A DNA stretch of 42,309 nucleotides from Tissierellia bacterium. GTDB lineage: Bacteria > Bacillota > Clostridia > Tissierellales > Peptoniphilaceae. A program made the position numbers and the translations under genes. Location: positions 1 through 42,309 of the forward strand of contig JAUNVC010000011.1 in the NCBI GenBank assembly GCA_030537875.1, given 5' to 3'. Under the pieces are notes generated by a model, which saw only the letters and a list, made by a program, of their open reading frames with translations, had not been told where the DNA came from and ran no database searches. Positions 9,688 through 18,216 of this stretch are shown here, in pieces. Positions within the stretch are counted from its first letter, which is position 1. Each line of letters starts with the position of its first letter.

Positions 9688-10659
9688 TTACCTTCCTTTG
9701 TTGAGTATCCTCAAGGTACTTTCTGGTACATACTCGGATAGGTCCCCTGGGCCCCCATCAAGTATCTGGCGTACGAGAGAAGCTGAGATTACTTCTCCAT
9801 GTTTTATTTTACGAGGGATTTCTATGAGTTGAAAGTTGTCTTCCATGGCCTTTCGTGATAAAACTTCATTGTACATGGCTGTGGCATCATCCCTTTGTTC
9901 TGTTCCTACAAATCTTTTTTGTATGGATGCATCTTTGGCAATCCTCTCAAAATACAAAGCTGCATCCAACTTTGCATAGGCCCTACCAATGTCACTGGAT
10001 TCCTTTAGAAAATAGGTGGGAAAGGTGTTCTTTGAAATCATAAAAGGACCACTACGGACCACTGTGACGTTTAAATCAGAAGTGCCACTTTGTACCATCT
10101 CCAGTCGCTTCTCATAAGAAAATCTGCTACAATCTTCTTCTACTACGAAAATAATAAGACGCTCACATTGTTTGATTGCTTCTTCCACCAAGTACCGGTG
10201 TCCCAAGGTAAAGGGGTTTGCATTCATAACAATGGCTCCATCAAAGCTTCCTCTCCCTTTCAATCGATCGATAAAATGAACGTAGGGATCCATTCGATCA
10301 ACGAGAAAAGCTATTTCATCGGTTTTCACCAAGAGCTGAAAGCCTAGTGATGTAAACCATGGCCCATAGGTTGGTTTTGTAAAGAGAAAAACATTTTCAT
10401 GACCCTTTGCATAGAGCCGGTCCTTCAATCCCGTGACTATTTTCGGTAGTAAGCCCGTTTCTCTATGGTCCGCTGCTGTTGCAAGCAATTTGATTCGATT
10501 TCCATCAATCGCACCTGTAGCAATGATTTTCCCGGCGTCACGAAGAACATAGTATTCTTCACAAGGCTCAAACCGAAGTCCCGCTGTTTCCAAAAATTCT
10601 ACAAATTCCTTTTTTTCGAAGGGAAGTTCGAGTTGAATTCTATCCATTGCTAGAGGCAA
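9688..10659 (-). CDS. citC: [Citrate (pro-3S)-lyase] ligase-like protein
   Basis: CitC acetylates the phosphoribosyl-dephospho-CoA arm of citrate lyase to activate it. The protein of about 323 residues has the two family domains: an N-terminal GNAT-like half (to about 130) and a C-terminal nucleotidyltransferase half with NPFTLGHRYL (the HxGH-type motif) and ISASLVRQIL. The start is uncertain. A GTG at 10668 abuts the GGGAGG site with no spacing, whereas TTG at 10659 or 10662 is spaced 8 or 5 bases from it, so I chose 10659. The frame overlaps the end of mnmA. No citDEF, citX or citG genes are present in the window, so its target is elsewhere or different. Confidence 0.8.
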   Translation of the reverse strand: MPLAMDRIQLELPFEKKEFVEFLETAGLRFEPCEEYYVLRDAGKIIATGAIDGNRIKLLATAADHRETGLLPKIVTGLKDRLYAKGHENVFLFTKPTYGPWFTSLGFQLLVKTDEIAFLVDRMDPYVHFIDRLKGRGSFDGAIVMNANPFTLGHRYLVEEAIKQCERLIIFVVEEDCSRFSYEKRLEMVQSGTSDLNVTVVRSGPFMISKNTFPTYFLKESSDIGRAYAKLDAALYFERIAKDASIQKRFVGTEQRDDATAMYNEVLSRKAMEDNFQLIEIPRKIKHGEVISASLVRQILDGGPGDLSEYVPESTLRILNKGR

Positions 10660-11677
10660 CAATTTCACCTCCCGTTATGACCAAATCTCCATCATAGACC
10701 ACCATGGACTGCCCCGGTGCCGGTGCTCGCACTGGCGGATCAAAATGACCATATAGGCAACCATCCTCGTAGTTGACCTTTGCCATGTCTCCTGTTAACT
10801 TGTATCTGGTTTTTACTTCGTAGACTTTATCCTCCAATATGGGATGCGCAAGGGTTTGCGGAAGTCTTGCTTTCACTAAGGTTTTATACAGTGCCTCTTC
10901 TGTTCCTAGAATGACCTCATTGGTTTCTGGATCCACTCCGGTGACATAGGCTCGGTGACCCAGGGCAATATTCAGGCCCTTTCTTTGGCCGATGGTATAG
11001 TTGTGAATCCCCAAATGACAGCCGAGAATTCGTCCCGTTCCATCGACAAACGATCCCTTCGGTGGTAGAGAAATGTTTTGTGATTCCAAAAATTCTCTAT
11101 AATCTTTATCAATGAAACAGACTTCTTGCGAGTCTTTTTTATCTCCAACCCGTAAACCCAAGTCTTTGGCAATCTCACGAATCTCATCCTTGGTATAGTC
11201 TCCCAAGGGGAACAAAACCTTATCCCAATGGGCGACACCATAGAGAAAATAGGTTTGATCCTTTCGCTGGTCCTTGGCTTTGGCCAAATACATTTTTCCG
11301 TCCACTTCACGGACCGCTGCATAATGACCCGTCGCCAACTTGTCATAGCCCTGGTTCATAGCATACTCTAATAGCGCCCCAAATTTTAAAACTCGATTGC
11401 AGATAACACAGGGATTTGGTGTCTTTCCATGCTTATATCCTTCCACAAATGGATCAACCACTTGCTCCTTAAACATTTCCCGGAAAGATACGACTTTGTG
11501 CGGTATGGAGAGCGCTTTGGCGACGGATTTGGCATCCTCCACGTCTTTGGCAAATTTTTCTCTGGAGGTCACTCCGATGTCAAAGGTCACTCCTTCTACA
11601 TGATATCCCTGTTTCAAAAGCAAATGACCACAAACTGATGAGTCCACTCCTCCACTCATTGCCAACATGACACGCAT
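10640..11677 (-). CDS. mnmA: tRNA-specific 2-thiouridylase
   Basis: MnmA adds sulfur to uridine 34 of Lys, Glu and Gln tRNAs, using ATP to activate the base and a persulfide sulfur donor. The 345-residue protein shows the PP-loop SGGVDSS at residues 8-14, the catalytic cysteine in NPCVICN, and the second cysteine in SQEVCFI. The C-terminal part has the beta-barrel domain typical of the family. Its ATG overlaps the stop of the preceding degV gene by one base (TAATG), a sign of translational coupling. No IscS or NifS partner lies nearby. Confidence 0.96.
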   Translation of the reverse strand: MRVMLAMSGGVDSSVCGHLLLKQGYHVEGVTFDIGVTSREKFAKDVEDAKSVAKALSIPHKVVSFREMFKEQVVDPFVEGYKHGKTPNPCVICNRVLKFGALLEYAMNQGYDKLATGHYAAVREVDGKMYLAKAKDQRKDQTYFLYGVAHWDKVLFPLGDYTKDEIREIAKDLGLRVGDKKDSQEVCFIDKDYREFLESQNISLPPKGSFVDGTGRILGCHLGIHNYTIGQRKGLNIALGHRAYVTGVDPETNEVILGTEEALYKTLVKARLPQTLAHPILEDKVYEVKTRYKLTGDMAKVNYEDGCLYGHFDPPVRAPAPGQSMVVYDGDLVITGGEIVASSNG

Positions 11678-12504
11678 TACAAGAACACCACAATTCCGCC
11701 TTCTTCAGCATATGTGCTGGAAAGCCCTCTCATTTTTGTAATTTCAATCATCCTCTCAGGGAAGTATTCCAACAGCTTGTCTCTCACATATTCTGCCGAA
11801 GTTCTATCATTGGCTTCTGAAATAATAATTGGACAGCTCAGTGTTCTGTCGCAAAGCTTATAGGCCTTTTCTACAAGAGAATTCAAAGTTTTCTTTACCC
11901 CCCGCTCAATAGAAATGGGTAAGATTTTGCCATTGTTGTTTCTGGCAATACACTTGACATGTAGAATTCTAGATAACTTTCCAGCAATCTTGGGAACACG
12001 GCCATTTCTTGCCAAGTTGGTAAAGGAGCATAGGGCAAAAATTGTTAAAGAGCGTTGAATCAAGTCCTCTGTGGCCTCGACAATCTCATCAAAGGTCTTC
12101 TTAGCCTTGATTAGTTGGTCCAAAAAGACCACCACTCCCGTTTCCCCTGCGGTGGCACTTTGAGAGTCAAATATATGAACCTTGGCCTTGGGATTTTTTT
12201 CCAAGTATAGTTGTTTCGCAACCTGTGCTGCATTATAAGATCCCGATAATTTCCCTGTAATTGTTACGATGAAAATATGGTCTCCTTCCATCAGTTGGAA
12301 AAAATCATCTGGAGATGGACATGCGGTGCGTATGGGTGTGGTGGTTTCTTTCATGATACGGAAAAACTCATCCATGTCCAAAGTATCATCATCTATAAAT
12401 GTATGTTCTTCGATTGAAATTTTAAATGGCGCTGCCTTCACTTCACAACAGGTTATCATCCCGGGATTCAATTCAGCTGATGTGTCTGTAATAATTTGAT
12501 ACAT
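11677..12504 (-). CDS. DegV family fatty-acid-binding protein (FakB-like)
   Basis: DegV proteins hold a fatty acid between two alpha/beta domains and present it to the FakA kinase. This 275-residue copy has the N-terminal ITDTSAEL signature, a TACPSPDDF segment lining the lipid pocket and the TGKLSGSYNAA loop. No fakA gene lies in the window. It is tightly coupled on both sides: it overlaps glmM upstream by one base and mnmA downstream by one base. A second, diverged DegV gene lies at 32604-33503. The bound fatty acid cannot be predicted. Confidence 0.85.
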   Translation of the reverse strand: MYQIITDTSAELNPGMITCCEVKAAPFKISIEEHTFIDDDTLDMDEFFRIMKETTTPIRTACPSPDDFFQLMEGDHIFIVTITGKLSGSYNAAQVAKQLYLEKNPKAKVHIFDSQSATAGETGVVVFLDQLIKAKKTFDEIVEATEDLIQRSLTIFALCSFTNLARNGRVPKIAGKLSRILHVKCIARNNNGKILPISIERGVKKTLNSLVEKAYKLCDRTLSCPIIISEANDRTSAEYVRDKLLEYFPERMIEITKMRGLSSTYAEEGGIVVFL

Positions 12505-13832
12505 TAATTTTCCCCTTCAATTATATTTTTTATTTTTTCCGCTTCCCTATTTATAAGTTCTTCCTCTTTTCCCTCAATCATCACCCGAATACAAGGCTCT
12601 GTCCCTGAAGGACGAATGAGCAGACGAAAGTCAGGATGTCTCTCTTTTAAATCTTGAATTGCCTTGGCGATGGTGGGATTCTCCAAATAGGTCTTTTTCA
12701 ATGTACTCTCTGCATGGGCGTTGACCAATACCTGTGGATAGTCCTTGAATAAAGATCCGACTCGTGAGGCCTTCTCCTTTAAAATCTTCAATAGACGAAG
12801 GATCAATACCGCCGTTTGTAGACCATCCCCCATGGTGTTGTGATGCAAGAAGATAATGTGTCCCGATTGCTCGCCACCTAGTACATAGCCATGACGTATC
12901 ATTTCTTCCATTACATATTTATCACCCACATCGGCCCGGACCAAATGAATACCTTTTTCAGTAAGAAAATCTTCGAATCCCTGGTTGCTCATGGTTGTCG
13001 TTACAACACCATTTCCCTCCAATTCTCCGGCAGATGCATAGGCAGAAGCGGCATAGGCAATCACATGGTCTCCGTCGACCACTTTCCCATTTTCATCGGC
13101 AAAGATGACCCTATCCGCATCTCCATCAAAGGCAATTCCCACATCACAGTTTGTTTCTTTAACCAACGTGGCTACTTTTTCTGGACAGGTAGATCCGCTA
13201 TTATTGTTGATTTTGCTTCCATCTCCATCGCAGTAAATACAATGGACCTCCGCACCCAATTCTTTGAAAAGTCTAGGAGCAATATGGCTCATGACTCCAT
13301 CCCCCGCATCAACGGCAACTTTCATTCCTTGAAATCCTTCTGGAATAAGTGATTTGATGTGACCAAGATAGTCTTCCACCAACTCTCTTCCGTCGATATA
13401 GGTTCCCAGCTCTTTTCCCCACACCTCTTCTGTGGGTAAGGTATCGATGATCTGTTCGATTTTCAGTTCCTCTTCATCACTTAGTTTGAAACCATCACCA
13501 TTGATAAGTTTGATACCATTGTATGGGAAGGGATTGTGACTTGCCGAAATCATAACACCCATATCCATGGAGTGCTCTCGGGTTAGAAAAGCCACTGCCG
13601 GTGTAGGTACTACACCGAGAAAAACAACATCTGCCCCCTCTGCCATCAATCCAGATTGCAGGGCCGATGCAAGCATGGGACTTGAGACTCTTGTATCCAT
13701 TCCTAACGCAATTTTTGCATCTTTTTTTTCTAAGTACCGAGCCATGGCCCGTCCACATTGATATGCAAAAGCGTTTGTCAATTCAGTATTTGCAATTCCT
13801 CTTACACCGTCTGTCCCAAAGTATTTTTTCAT
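12504..13832 (-). CDS. glmM: Phosphoglucosamine mutase
   Basis: GlmM converts glucosamine-6-phosphate to glucosamine-1-phosphate on the way to UDP-GlcNAc and peptidoglycan. The 442-residue protein has the FGTDGVRG start, the phosphoserine loop ISASHNP, the metal-binding DGDADR and the phosphate-binding RPSGTEP, all in order and intact. It overlaps cca by four bases (ATGA) and degV by one. In many Firmicutes glmM follows cdaA and cdaR, and GlmM restrains CdaA. Here those two genes form a separate operon about 2.3 kb away. Confidence 0.97.
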   Translation of the reverse strand: MKKYFGTDGVRGIANTELTNAFAYQCGRAMARYLEKKDAKIALGMDTRVSSPMLASALQSGLMAEGADVVFLGVVPTPAVAFLTREHSMDMGVMISASHNPFPYNGIKLINGDGFKLSDEEELKIEQIIDTLPTEEVWGKELGTYIDGRELVEDYLGHIKSLIPEGFQGMKVAVDAGDGVMSHIAPRLFKELGAEVHCIYCDGDGSKINNNSGSTCPEKVATLVKETNCDVGIAFDGDADRVIFADENGKVVDGDHVIAYAASAYASAGELEGNGVVTTTMSNQGFEDFLTEKGIHLVRADVGDKYVMEEMIRHGYVLGGEQSGHIIFLHHNTMGDGLQTAVLILRLLKILKEKASRVGSLFKDYPQVLVNAHAESTLKKTYLENPTIAKAIQDLKERHPDFRLLIRPSGTEPCIRVMIEGKEEELINREAEKIKNIIEGEN

Positions 13833-15151
13833 AATTCCTCCCTGTATCTTTTTACTAATTGCATTAATATAAATTTTTCATTGGGTACACCATGATCCAC
13901 CTGTTGGAATAGCCATTCTAAAATACGTCCAACTTGGGGGCCTTCTTTCACACCCAAAGCGAGAATATCTCCACCATTGACCGCTAAATCTTTTAAGGTA
14001 AAGGCTTCATTATTCTCACTCATATTATCCTTTATTTCCGCTATTTTGTCAATGATTGCCAAACCATCTCCATGGGAAGCCATGGAATCAGCTCTCGTCA
14101 ATTCCAACCATTGTTCAAAACCATCCTCCCCCAATCTACGGACAAGATTTCGAATCCCCCTTTTTCCCATCTGAGGATCCACCCTCATATGAAGTGCAAT
14201 GAGATCTAGGATTCGGTTTCTCACTTTGAAAGGTAAACAATATCGTTTCAAAATATCGGAAGCCATTTTTGCAGAAAGCTCATCGTGTCCATAATAATGG
14301 GATTCTCCATCCTCGTCAATGGTTTTTGTCTCTGGCTTACCAATATCATGGAGTAAAGCTGCCCATCGCAACACTCTCACCTTGGGTGTATGTTCCACTG
14401 CAACCAAGGTATGGGTCCAAAGATCAAATCTATGGTGGCGATTTCCCTGATCAAAGTCATAGGTGGGGATAAGTTCTGGCAAAATGTAGTCCAAAACTCC
14501 CGTGGAGCGAAGCAATGTCAACCCTTGGTTCGGTCGATCAGAAAGCAAAATTTTCTCAAATTCCTCAGCGATTCGCTCCATGGATAAATAGTAAATCAAT
14601 TCTTTCTTCGCCACAATGGCATCCAACGTACGTTTTTCTATCTGAAATCCCAACTCGGTGGCAAAACGAATGCCTCGTAGCATCCGCAAAGCATCCTCTT
14701 CAAACCGATCTTCTGGTTCTCCAATGGCACGGATGATCCCCCTTTCTATATCCTTCAATCCATCGACCAAGTCCACAATTCCCTGGTTGGGATCATACAA
14801 TAATCCATTGATGGTGAAGTCTCTCCGCTGGACATCTTCCTCCACCCTTGGTGTGTAAGAAACCATGGATGGCCGTCGATAGTCCAAGTATTTTCCTTCT
14901 CTTCGATAGGGGGTTATTTCGATGGAAACTTCTCCCTCTTCTTTGGGCGGTAAAATCCAAGTTCCAAGAGTTGCATTAATGGAGTATCCGCTGGGGAACA
15001 ACCGCTCTAAGTCTTCTTGACGGGCAGATGTGGTAATATCCACATCATATGAAGGACGGTTTAAAATCATATCACGAACGGTACCGCCGACAACATAGGC
15101 TTCTTTTCCATCCCGATGTAATATCTTTAAGACATCTTCGTACAGCATCAT
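13829..15151 (-). CDS. cca: CCA tRNA nucleotidyltransferase / poly(A) polymerase family
   Basis: Members add or repair the 3' CCA of tRNAs. The 440-residue protein has the class II nucleotidyltransferase motif GGTVRD with downstream DVDI, whose two aspartates bind metal. The RRDFTINGLLYD motif follows, then the RNA-binding neck and body, and a C-terminal HD domain (LLHDIGKPE) like the CCA enzymes with an HD domain. CCA addition is the likely role, but poly(A) polymerases and split A- or CC-adding enzymes share these motifs. The ATG has an AAAGGGGG ribosome-binding site and the gene opens the six-gene operon. Confidence 0.88.
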   Translation of the reverse strand: MMLYEDVLKILHRDGKEAYVVGGTVRDMILNRPSYDVDITTSARQEDLERLFPSGYSINATLGTWILPPKEEGEVSIEITPYRREGKYLDYRRPSMVSYTPRVEEDVQRRDFTINGLLYDPNQGIVDLVDGLKDIERGIIRAIGEPEDRFEEDALRMLRGIRFATELGFQIEKRTLDAIVAKKELIYYLSMERIAEEFEKILLSDRPNQGLTLLRSTGVLDYILPELIPTYDFDQGNRHHRFDLWTHTLVAVEHTPKVRVLRWAALLHDIGKPETKTIDEDGESHYYGHDELSAKMASDILKRYCLPFKVRNRILDLIALHMRVDPQMGKRGIRNLVRRLGEDGFEQWLELTRADSMASHGDGLAIIDKIAEIKDNMSENNEAFTLKDLAVNGGDILALGVKEGPQVGRILEWLFQQVDHGVPNEKFILMQLVKRYREEL

Positions 15152-15214
15152 GTCCCCCTTTCTTGAGATACTCTTTCTTCATTTATACCCAATGCAACCA
15201 TGCAACCATAAGAA

Positions 15215-15237
15215 CAAAAAAGGGACTTTCGTCCCTT
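15215..15237 (-). terminator. Intrinsic terminator after ribU
   Basis: AAGGGAC (15220-15226) / GTCCCTT (15231-15237) forms a hairpin with a four-base loop. On the minus strand it is followed by a T run, and it abuts the ribU stop. Confidence 0.85.
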
Positions 15238-15238
15238 C

Positions 15239-15880
15239 CTATATCACCTGACTGATTGCAAGACCAATCGCGATGAGGATACACGCACTGACCAGACTCT
15301 TCCGAAGAGAAATTTTTTCGGGAGCAGGACCCGTAGGTGCCAAATTTGCATATCGAAGCCCCATAACCAATGGCTTATAAAGTAAAATTGTAAAACCAGC
15401 ATTGAGTAAACCCTTAAAAATATTAAAAGGTAAAATCACAGGACCTAGAATTTTAATGACTTCCTCTCTCGGAACATGGAGGTAAAGAGGCGTCAAAAGA
15501 TAATTCCAAAGCAACATACATAGAGTCATAAGAACGGTTCCAATCAATAAACCATAAATGGCACTTTTGATGTTTCGATGTTTTTTGTATGCAATGGCAG
15601 CTGGCAATGCGAAAAAAGATGTCGCCAAAATATTCATAATGCATCCTATGGGTCCCGTGGTACTGATGGTAATCATCTCAACGAAAGATACCACCACCGT
15701 CACGATAAGTGCTGGAACGGCCCCGAAAATAAATCCTGCAATGGAAATGATCACATCCTTAGGTTCATATTTTAAAAACATAACCACTGGAATCCGTATG
15801 AAGAATACGGCCATATAGGCAATGGCGGCAAACATGGCAAGAGATGTCAGACGCTTGGTCGAAAGTAAATTTTTATTCAT
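15239..15880 (-). CDS. ribU: ECF transporter S component, riboflavin-specific (RibU)
   Basis: RibU is the membrane substrate-binding subunit that captures riboflavin and works with the shared EcfT/EcfA energising module, which is not encoded here. The 213-residue protein has about six hydrophobic segments. The loop FLKYEPKD, diagnostic of RibU, precedes a helix with GFIFG and a later N-rich PFNIFKGLLN segment. The start is the ATG with GGAAGGAGG. A longer in-frame extension runs back into the riboswitch and is rejected. The FMN riboswitch directly upstream supports the vitamin assignment. Confidence 0.92.
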   Translation of the reverse strand: MNKNLLSTKRLTSLAMFAAIAYMAVFFIRIPVVMFLKYEPKDVIISIAGFIFGAVPALIVTVVVSFVEMITISTTGPIGCIMNILATSFFALPAAIAYKKHRNIKSAIYGLLIGTVLMTLCMLLWNYLLTPLYLHVPREEVIKILGPVILPFNIFKGLLNAGFTILLYKPLVMGLRYANLAPTGPAPEKISLRKSLVSACILIAIGLAISQVI

Positions 15881-15900
15881 AATTCCTCCTTCCGGGGCAC

Positions 15901-15924
15901 AAAAAAACCCCATATACCAGGGGT
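15901..15924 (-). terminator. Riboswitch-controlled terminator of ribU
   Basis: On the minus strand ACCCC and GGGGT pair around a short loop and are followed by seven T. The hairpin sits between the FMN aptamer and the ribU ribosome-binding site, where an RFN-controlled terminator belongs. Confidence 0.85.
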
Positions 15925-16029
15925 ATCTTCTTTCATCCGGACTATACCGTCGGCTCAGGAATCTAACCTGATCAACCAAATGGCTCGTGGGCTATACCAC
16001 CGGTGAGGAATCGCACCTCCCCTGAAGAT
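15925..16029 (-). ncRNA. FMN (RFN) riboswitch upstream of ribU
   Basis: Read on the minus strand, the conserved RFN blocks appear in order: ATCTTCAGGGGAGGTG, GATTCCTCACCGG.GGT, AGCCCACGAGCC, GGTTAGATTCCTGAGCCGAC and GGTATAGTCCGGATG.AAGAAGAT. The outer ATCTTC/GAAGAT arms form stem P1. FMN binding would promote the terminator at 15901-15924, so riboflavin uptake falls when flavin is plentiful. Confidence 0.96.
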
Positions 16030-16035
16030 GGATTA

Positions 16036-16064
16036 AGTATACCACATGAAAAGAAAAAAAGCAA
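16036..16064 (-). promoter_or_regulatory. Promoter of the FMN riboswitch/ribU transcript
   Basis: On the minus strand, TTGCTT (16059-16064), 17 bases, then TATACT (16036-16041) places the transcription start at the first base of the riboswitch P1 stem. The -35 overlaps the end of the cdaR terminator. Confidence 0.6.
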
Positions 16065-16091
16065 AGAGTCTATCTTTCATAGATTCTTTGC
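16053..16091 (-). terminator. Intrinsic terminator after cdaR
   Basis: GCAAAGAGTCTATC (from 16061) pairs with its near-complement ending at 16091. On the minus strand the hairpin is followed by a TTTTTTTCTTTT tract. It ends the DUF503-nth-pepF-cdaA-cdaR transcript. Confidence 0.88.
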
Positions 16092-16114
16092 TTCCACAAA
16101 TCTCACCTTTTGGA

Positions 16115-17365
16115 TTACTCCTCTTGCTCCATGGACTCTTCCTTCTCGATGGGCACCATGACAATTTCAATGGTGCTTGCTTCTGGAATGGATAGCTCTG
16201 GGAATTCTGAAGACTTGACATTGAGGTGAACAGCATTCCTTCCCTCTATGGCATCAACCAAGTTGACGTCAAAGCGAAGATTTCCCGCCTGTATGTTTTC
16301 GAGAGATGGTTTATATCCTCTCAAAATAATTTCATAGGAATCTGGCAAATTGTCTTCATCGACACGGAGTCCTTCGGGAATGTTGTAATACATAATCTGC
16401 CTACGGTTGATGATGACACTCTTTTGTACATACTCATGGATATCAAAATGGAGATAATATTCTTTCTTGTTGTCCACTGTGGCAAATCCATCGGGAATAA
16501 TGAGGTTTAGTTTCTTTTCTTTCCGATTGATGAGCTTCTCCACATTGATGGGTTCCGTAGTAATCTTAGGAGGAATTTCCCCCTCCTGAATCAATTTAAG
16601 AGCCACGGTGGGAGGCGTAATCTCCATGTTCGTAATCTCATAATTTGTTGGCAACTTCCCTTCCATGACGAGCTCAATGGGAATGATGGCCGTCCTATAG
16701 ATGGGAACGGTGACATCCACCGTGCTGGGTGTAAAATCAACTCCAGGAATTTCCTGTCCCAAGTCATCCACAGCATAGACGGGCACGCTTACAGTAAATG
16801 CCTGCGTCCTACCATTGATATCCACATAGGCCTCCATGCGTTTCACTTGATTGATGGCAGAAGACGGCCCTTTGACACTGACTTTTGGGGTGGCGCTTTC
16901 TAAGTCTCCCAAGATAAAGTTCTCTTCCGGATTTCCGTTGGTTACAATTTTTACATCCATCTCCTTGGTTATAATCCGGTCAATATACACCACAATATCC
17001 GATGGAGATTGACTAACAACCTCCAATTTTTCAGGCGCATTGTTGAGCCGTATATTGATGGGGATACGAACTTCTCCCGCAGAATACCCTTCCAAGTCCA
17101 CCGTGGCAGAAATCGAATCATGACTGAGTTTTTCCAAATCCATTTTTTTACCACTGATTCGTACGTTCACAAACGTATCCGTCGGATTCATGAGTTCTAA
17201 TCCGCGGCGTTCCATGGTATCTAAATGTAGAAAATTCACTTTAATGTTACGGACCGTTCGATATTCACTTGGATTCTCAACTCCCATGACGTAGCTCCAT
17301 AAAAGAATGGCTACGACCAGGGAGACAATCTTAGCTGTCAGATTCCGGGTCTTGTTTTTTTGCAT
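16115..17365 (-). CDS. cdaR: YbbR-domain regulator of diadenylate cyclase (CdaR)
   Basis: CdaR is a membrane-anchored extracytoplasmic protein that modulates the c-di-AMP synthase CdaA. The 416-residue product has one N-terminal transmembrane anchor (about 10-28) followed by tandem YbbR beta domains, each with hydrophobic-polar strand repeats such as VSVKGPSS and VTVPIYRT, and an acidic C-terminal tail (EKEESMEQEE). The start chosen is the ATG at 17365, spaced from AAAGGTGA; an in-frame GTG at 17374 sits inside that site. The frame overlaps the end of cdaA, consistent with coupled translation. Confidence 0.9.
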   Translation of the reverse strand: MQKNKTRNLTAKIVSLVVAILLWSYVMGVENPSEYRTVRNIKVNFLHLDTMERRGLELMNPTDTFVNVRISGKKMDLEKLSHDSISATVDLEGYSAGEVRIPINIRLNNAPEKLEVVSQSPSDIVVYIDRIITKEMDVKIVTNGNPEENFILGDLESATPKVSVKGPSSAINQVKRMEAYVDINGRTQAFTVSVPVYAVDDLGQEIPGVDFTPSTVDVTVPIYRTAIIPIELVMEGKLPTNYEITNMEITPPTVALKLIQEGEIPPKITTEPINVEKLINRKEKKLNLIIPDGFATVDNKKEYYLHFDIHEYVQKSVIINRRQIMYYNIPEGLRVDEDNLPDSYEIILRGYKPSLENIQAGNLRFDVNLVDAIEGRNAVHLNVKSSEFPELSIPEASTIEIVMVPIEKEESMEQEE

Positions 17366-18200
17366 ATATATCACCTTTTAATTTGCTGAAGAAACTACTT
17401 TCTTCAGGTGTGGGATTATAAATAGCGGTCAATTTCTTGCGCAGAGTTTCTTCATCTAGGTAACGGGAAATCTCGCCACTCTCACAGGTGGATATGGCTC
17501 CCGTTTCCTCACTGACGACAATAACAAAACAATCGCTTTTTTCTGAAATTCCCAGTGCCGCCCTATGTCTTGTCCCCAAATCCTTACTCAAGCGATTATT
17601 ATCCGTGATGGGCAGAAAACATGCCGCAGCCCGAATTTCACCTCGCTTGATAATCACAGCTCCATCATGAAGAGGCGTATTGGGGATAAAAATATTGATC
17701 AATAATCCCATGGAAACTTTTCCGTCGATGGGCGTCCCCGTTTCAACAATTTCATTGAGACCTGTTTTTCTCTCAATGACAATCAACGCACCAATCTTTT
17801 GTCGAGATAAGCTTCCACAGGCTTGGACAATTTCTTCCACTGCAGGATGGATTTCTTTTCCATGGGATTCACGGAAGCTTCTTGTCACAAATTGGCTACG
17901 TCCTATAAACTCAAAGGCACGACGAATTTCGGGCTGAAAGATAACTACGAGAGCGATGAGTCCTGCGCTTAAAACACGGTCCAACATCCATCGTAAGGTG
18001 TAGAGCCGAAACCATCCGCTCAATTTTGTGACCACCAACAATACAACCAGACCCTTGGCAAGTTGCTCTGCCCGAGTCTGACGTACCAACTTATAGAGCT
18101 GATAAATAATGATGGCGATGATTAAAATGTCAATCACATTATTGAACCGAAAGTTGGAGAGGGTGTCTTTAATGGATTGAATGAACTTGGTTGTGTTCAT
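17331..18200 (-). CDS. cdaA: Diadenylate cyclase CdaA
   Basis: CdaA makes the essential second messenger c-di-AMP from two ATP, controlling potassium and osmolyte transport and cell-wall homeostasis. The 289-residue protein has three N-terminal membrane segments (about 22-38, 48-60 and 74-90) and the DisA_N domain. The catalytic DGA is at residues 179-181 and RHR at 211-213. Both are intact. A GGGAGGAA ribosome-binding site precedes the ATG. It lies 16 bases after pepF and overlaps cdaR. glmM, its usual third partner, is in another operon. Confidence 0.95.
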   Translation of the reverse strand: MNTTKFIQSIKDTLSNFRFNNVIDILIIAIIIYQLYKLVRQTRAEQLAKGLVVLLVVTKLSGWFRLYTLRWMLDRVLSAGLIALVVIFQPEIRRAFEFIGRSQFVTRSFRESHGKEIHPAVEEIVQACGSLSRQKIGALIVIERKTGLNEIVETGTPIDGKVSMGLLINIFIPNTPLHDGAVIIKRGEIRAAACFLPITDNNRLSKDLGTRHRAALGISEKSDCFVIVVSEETGAISTCESGEISRYLDEETLRKKLTAIYNPTPEESSFFSKLKGDIYAKKQDPESDS

Positions 18201-18216
18201 TGTTCCTCCCAGTTAA

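Noticed and set aside
15181..15215. GGTTGCAT direct repeats upstream of cca
   Set aside because: They occur only twice, with no promoter of good spacing and no partner elsewhere. They may be chance.
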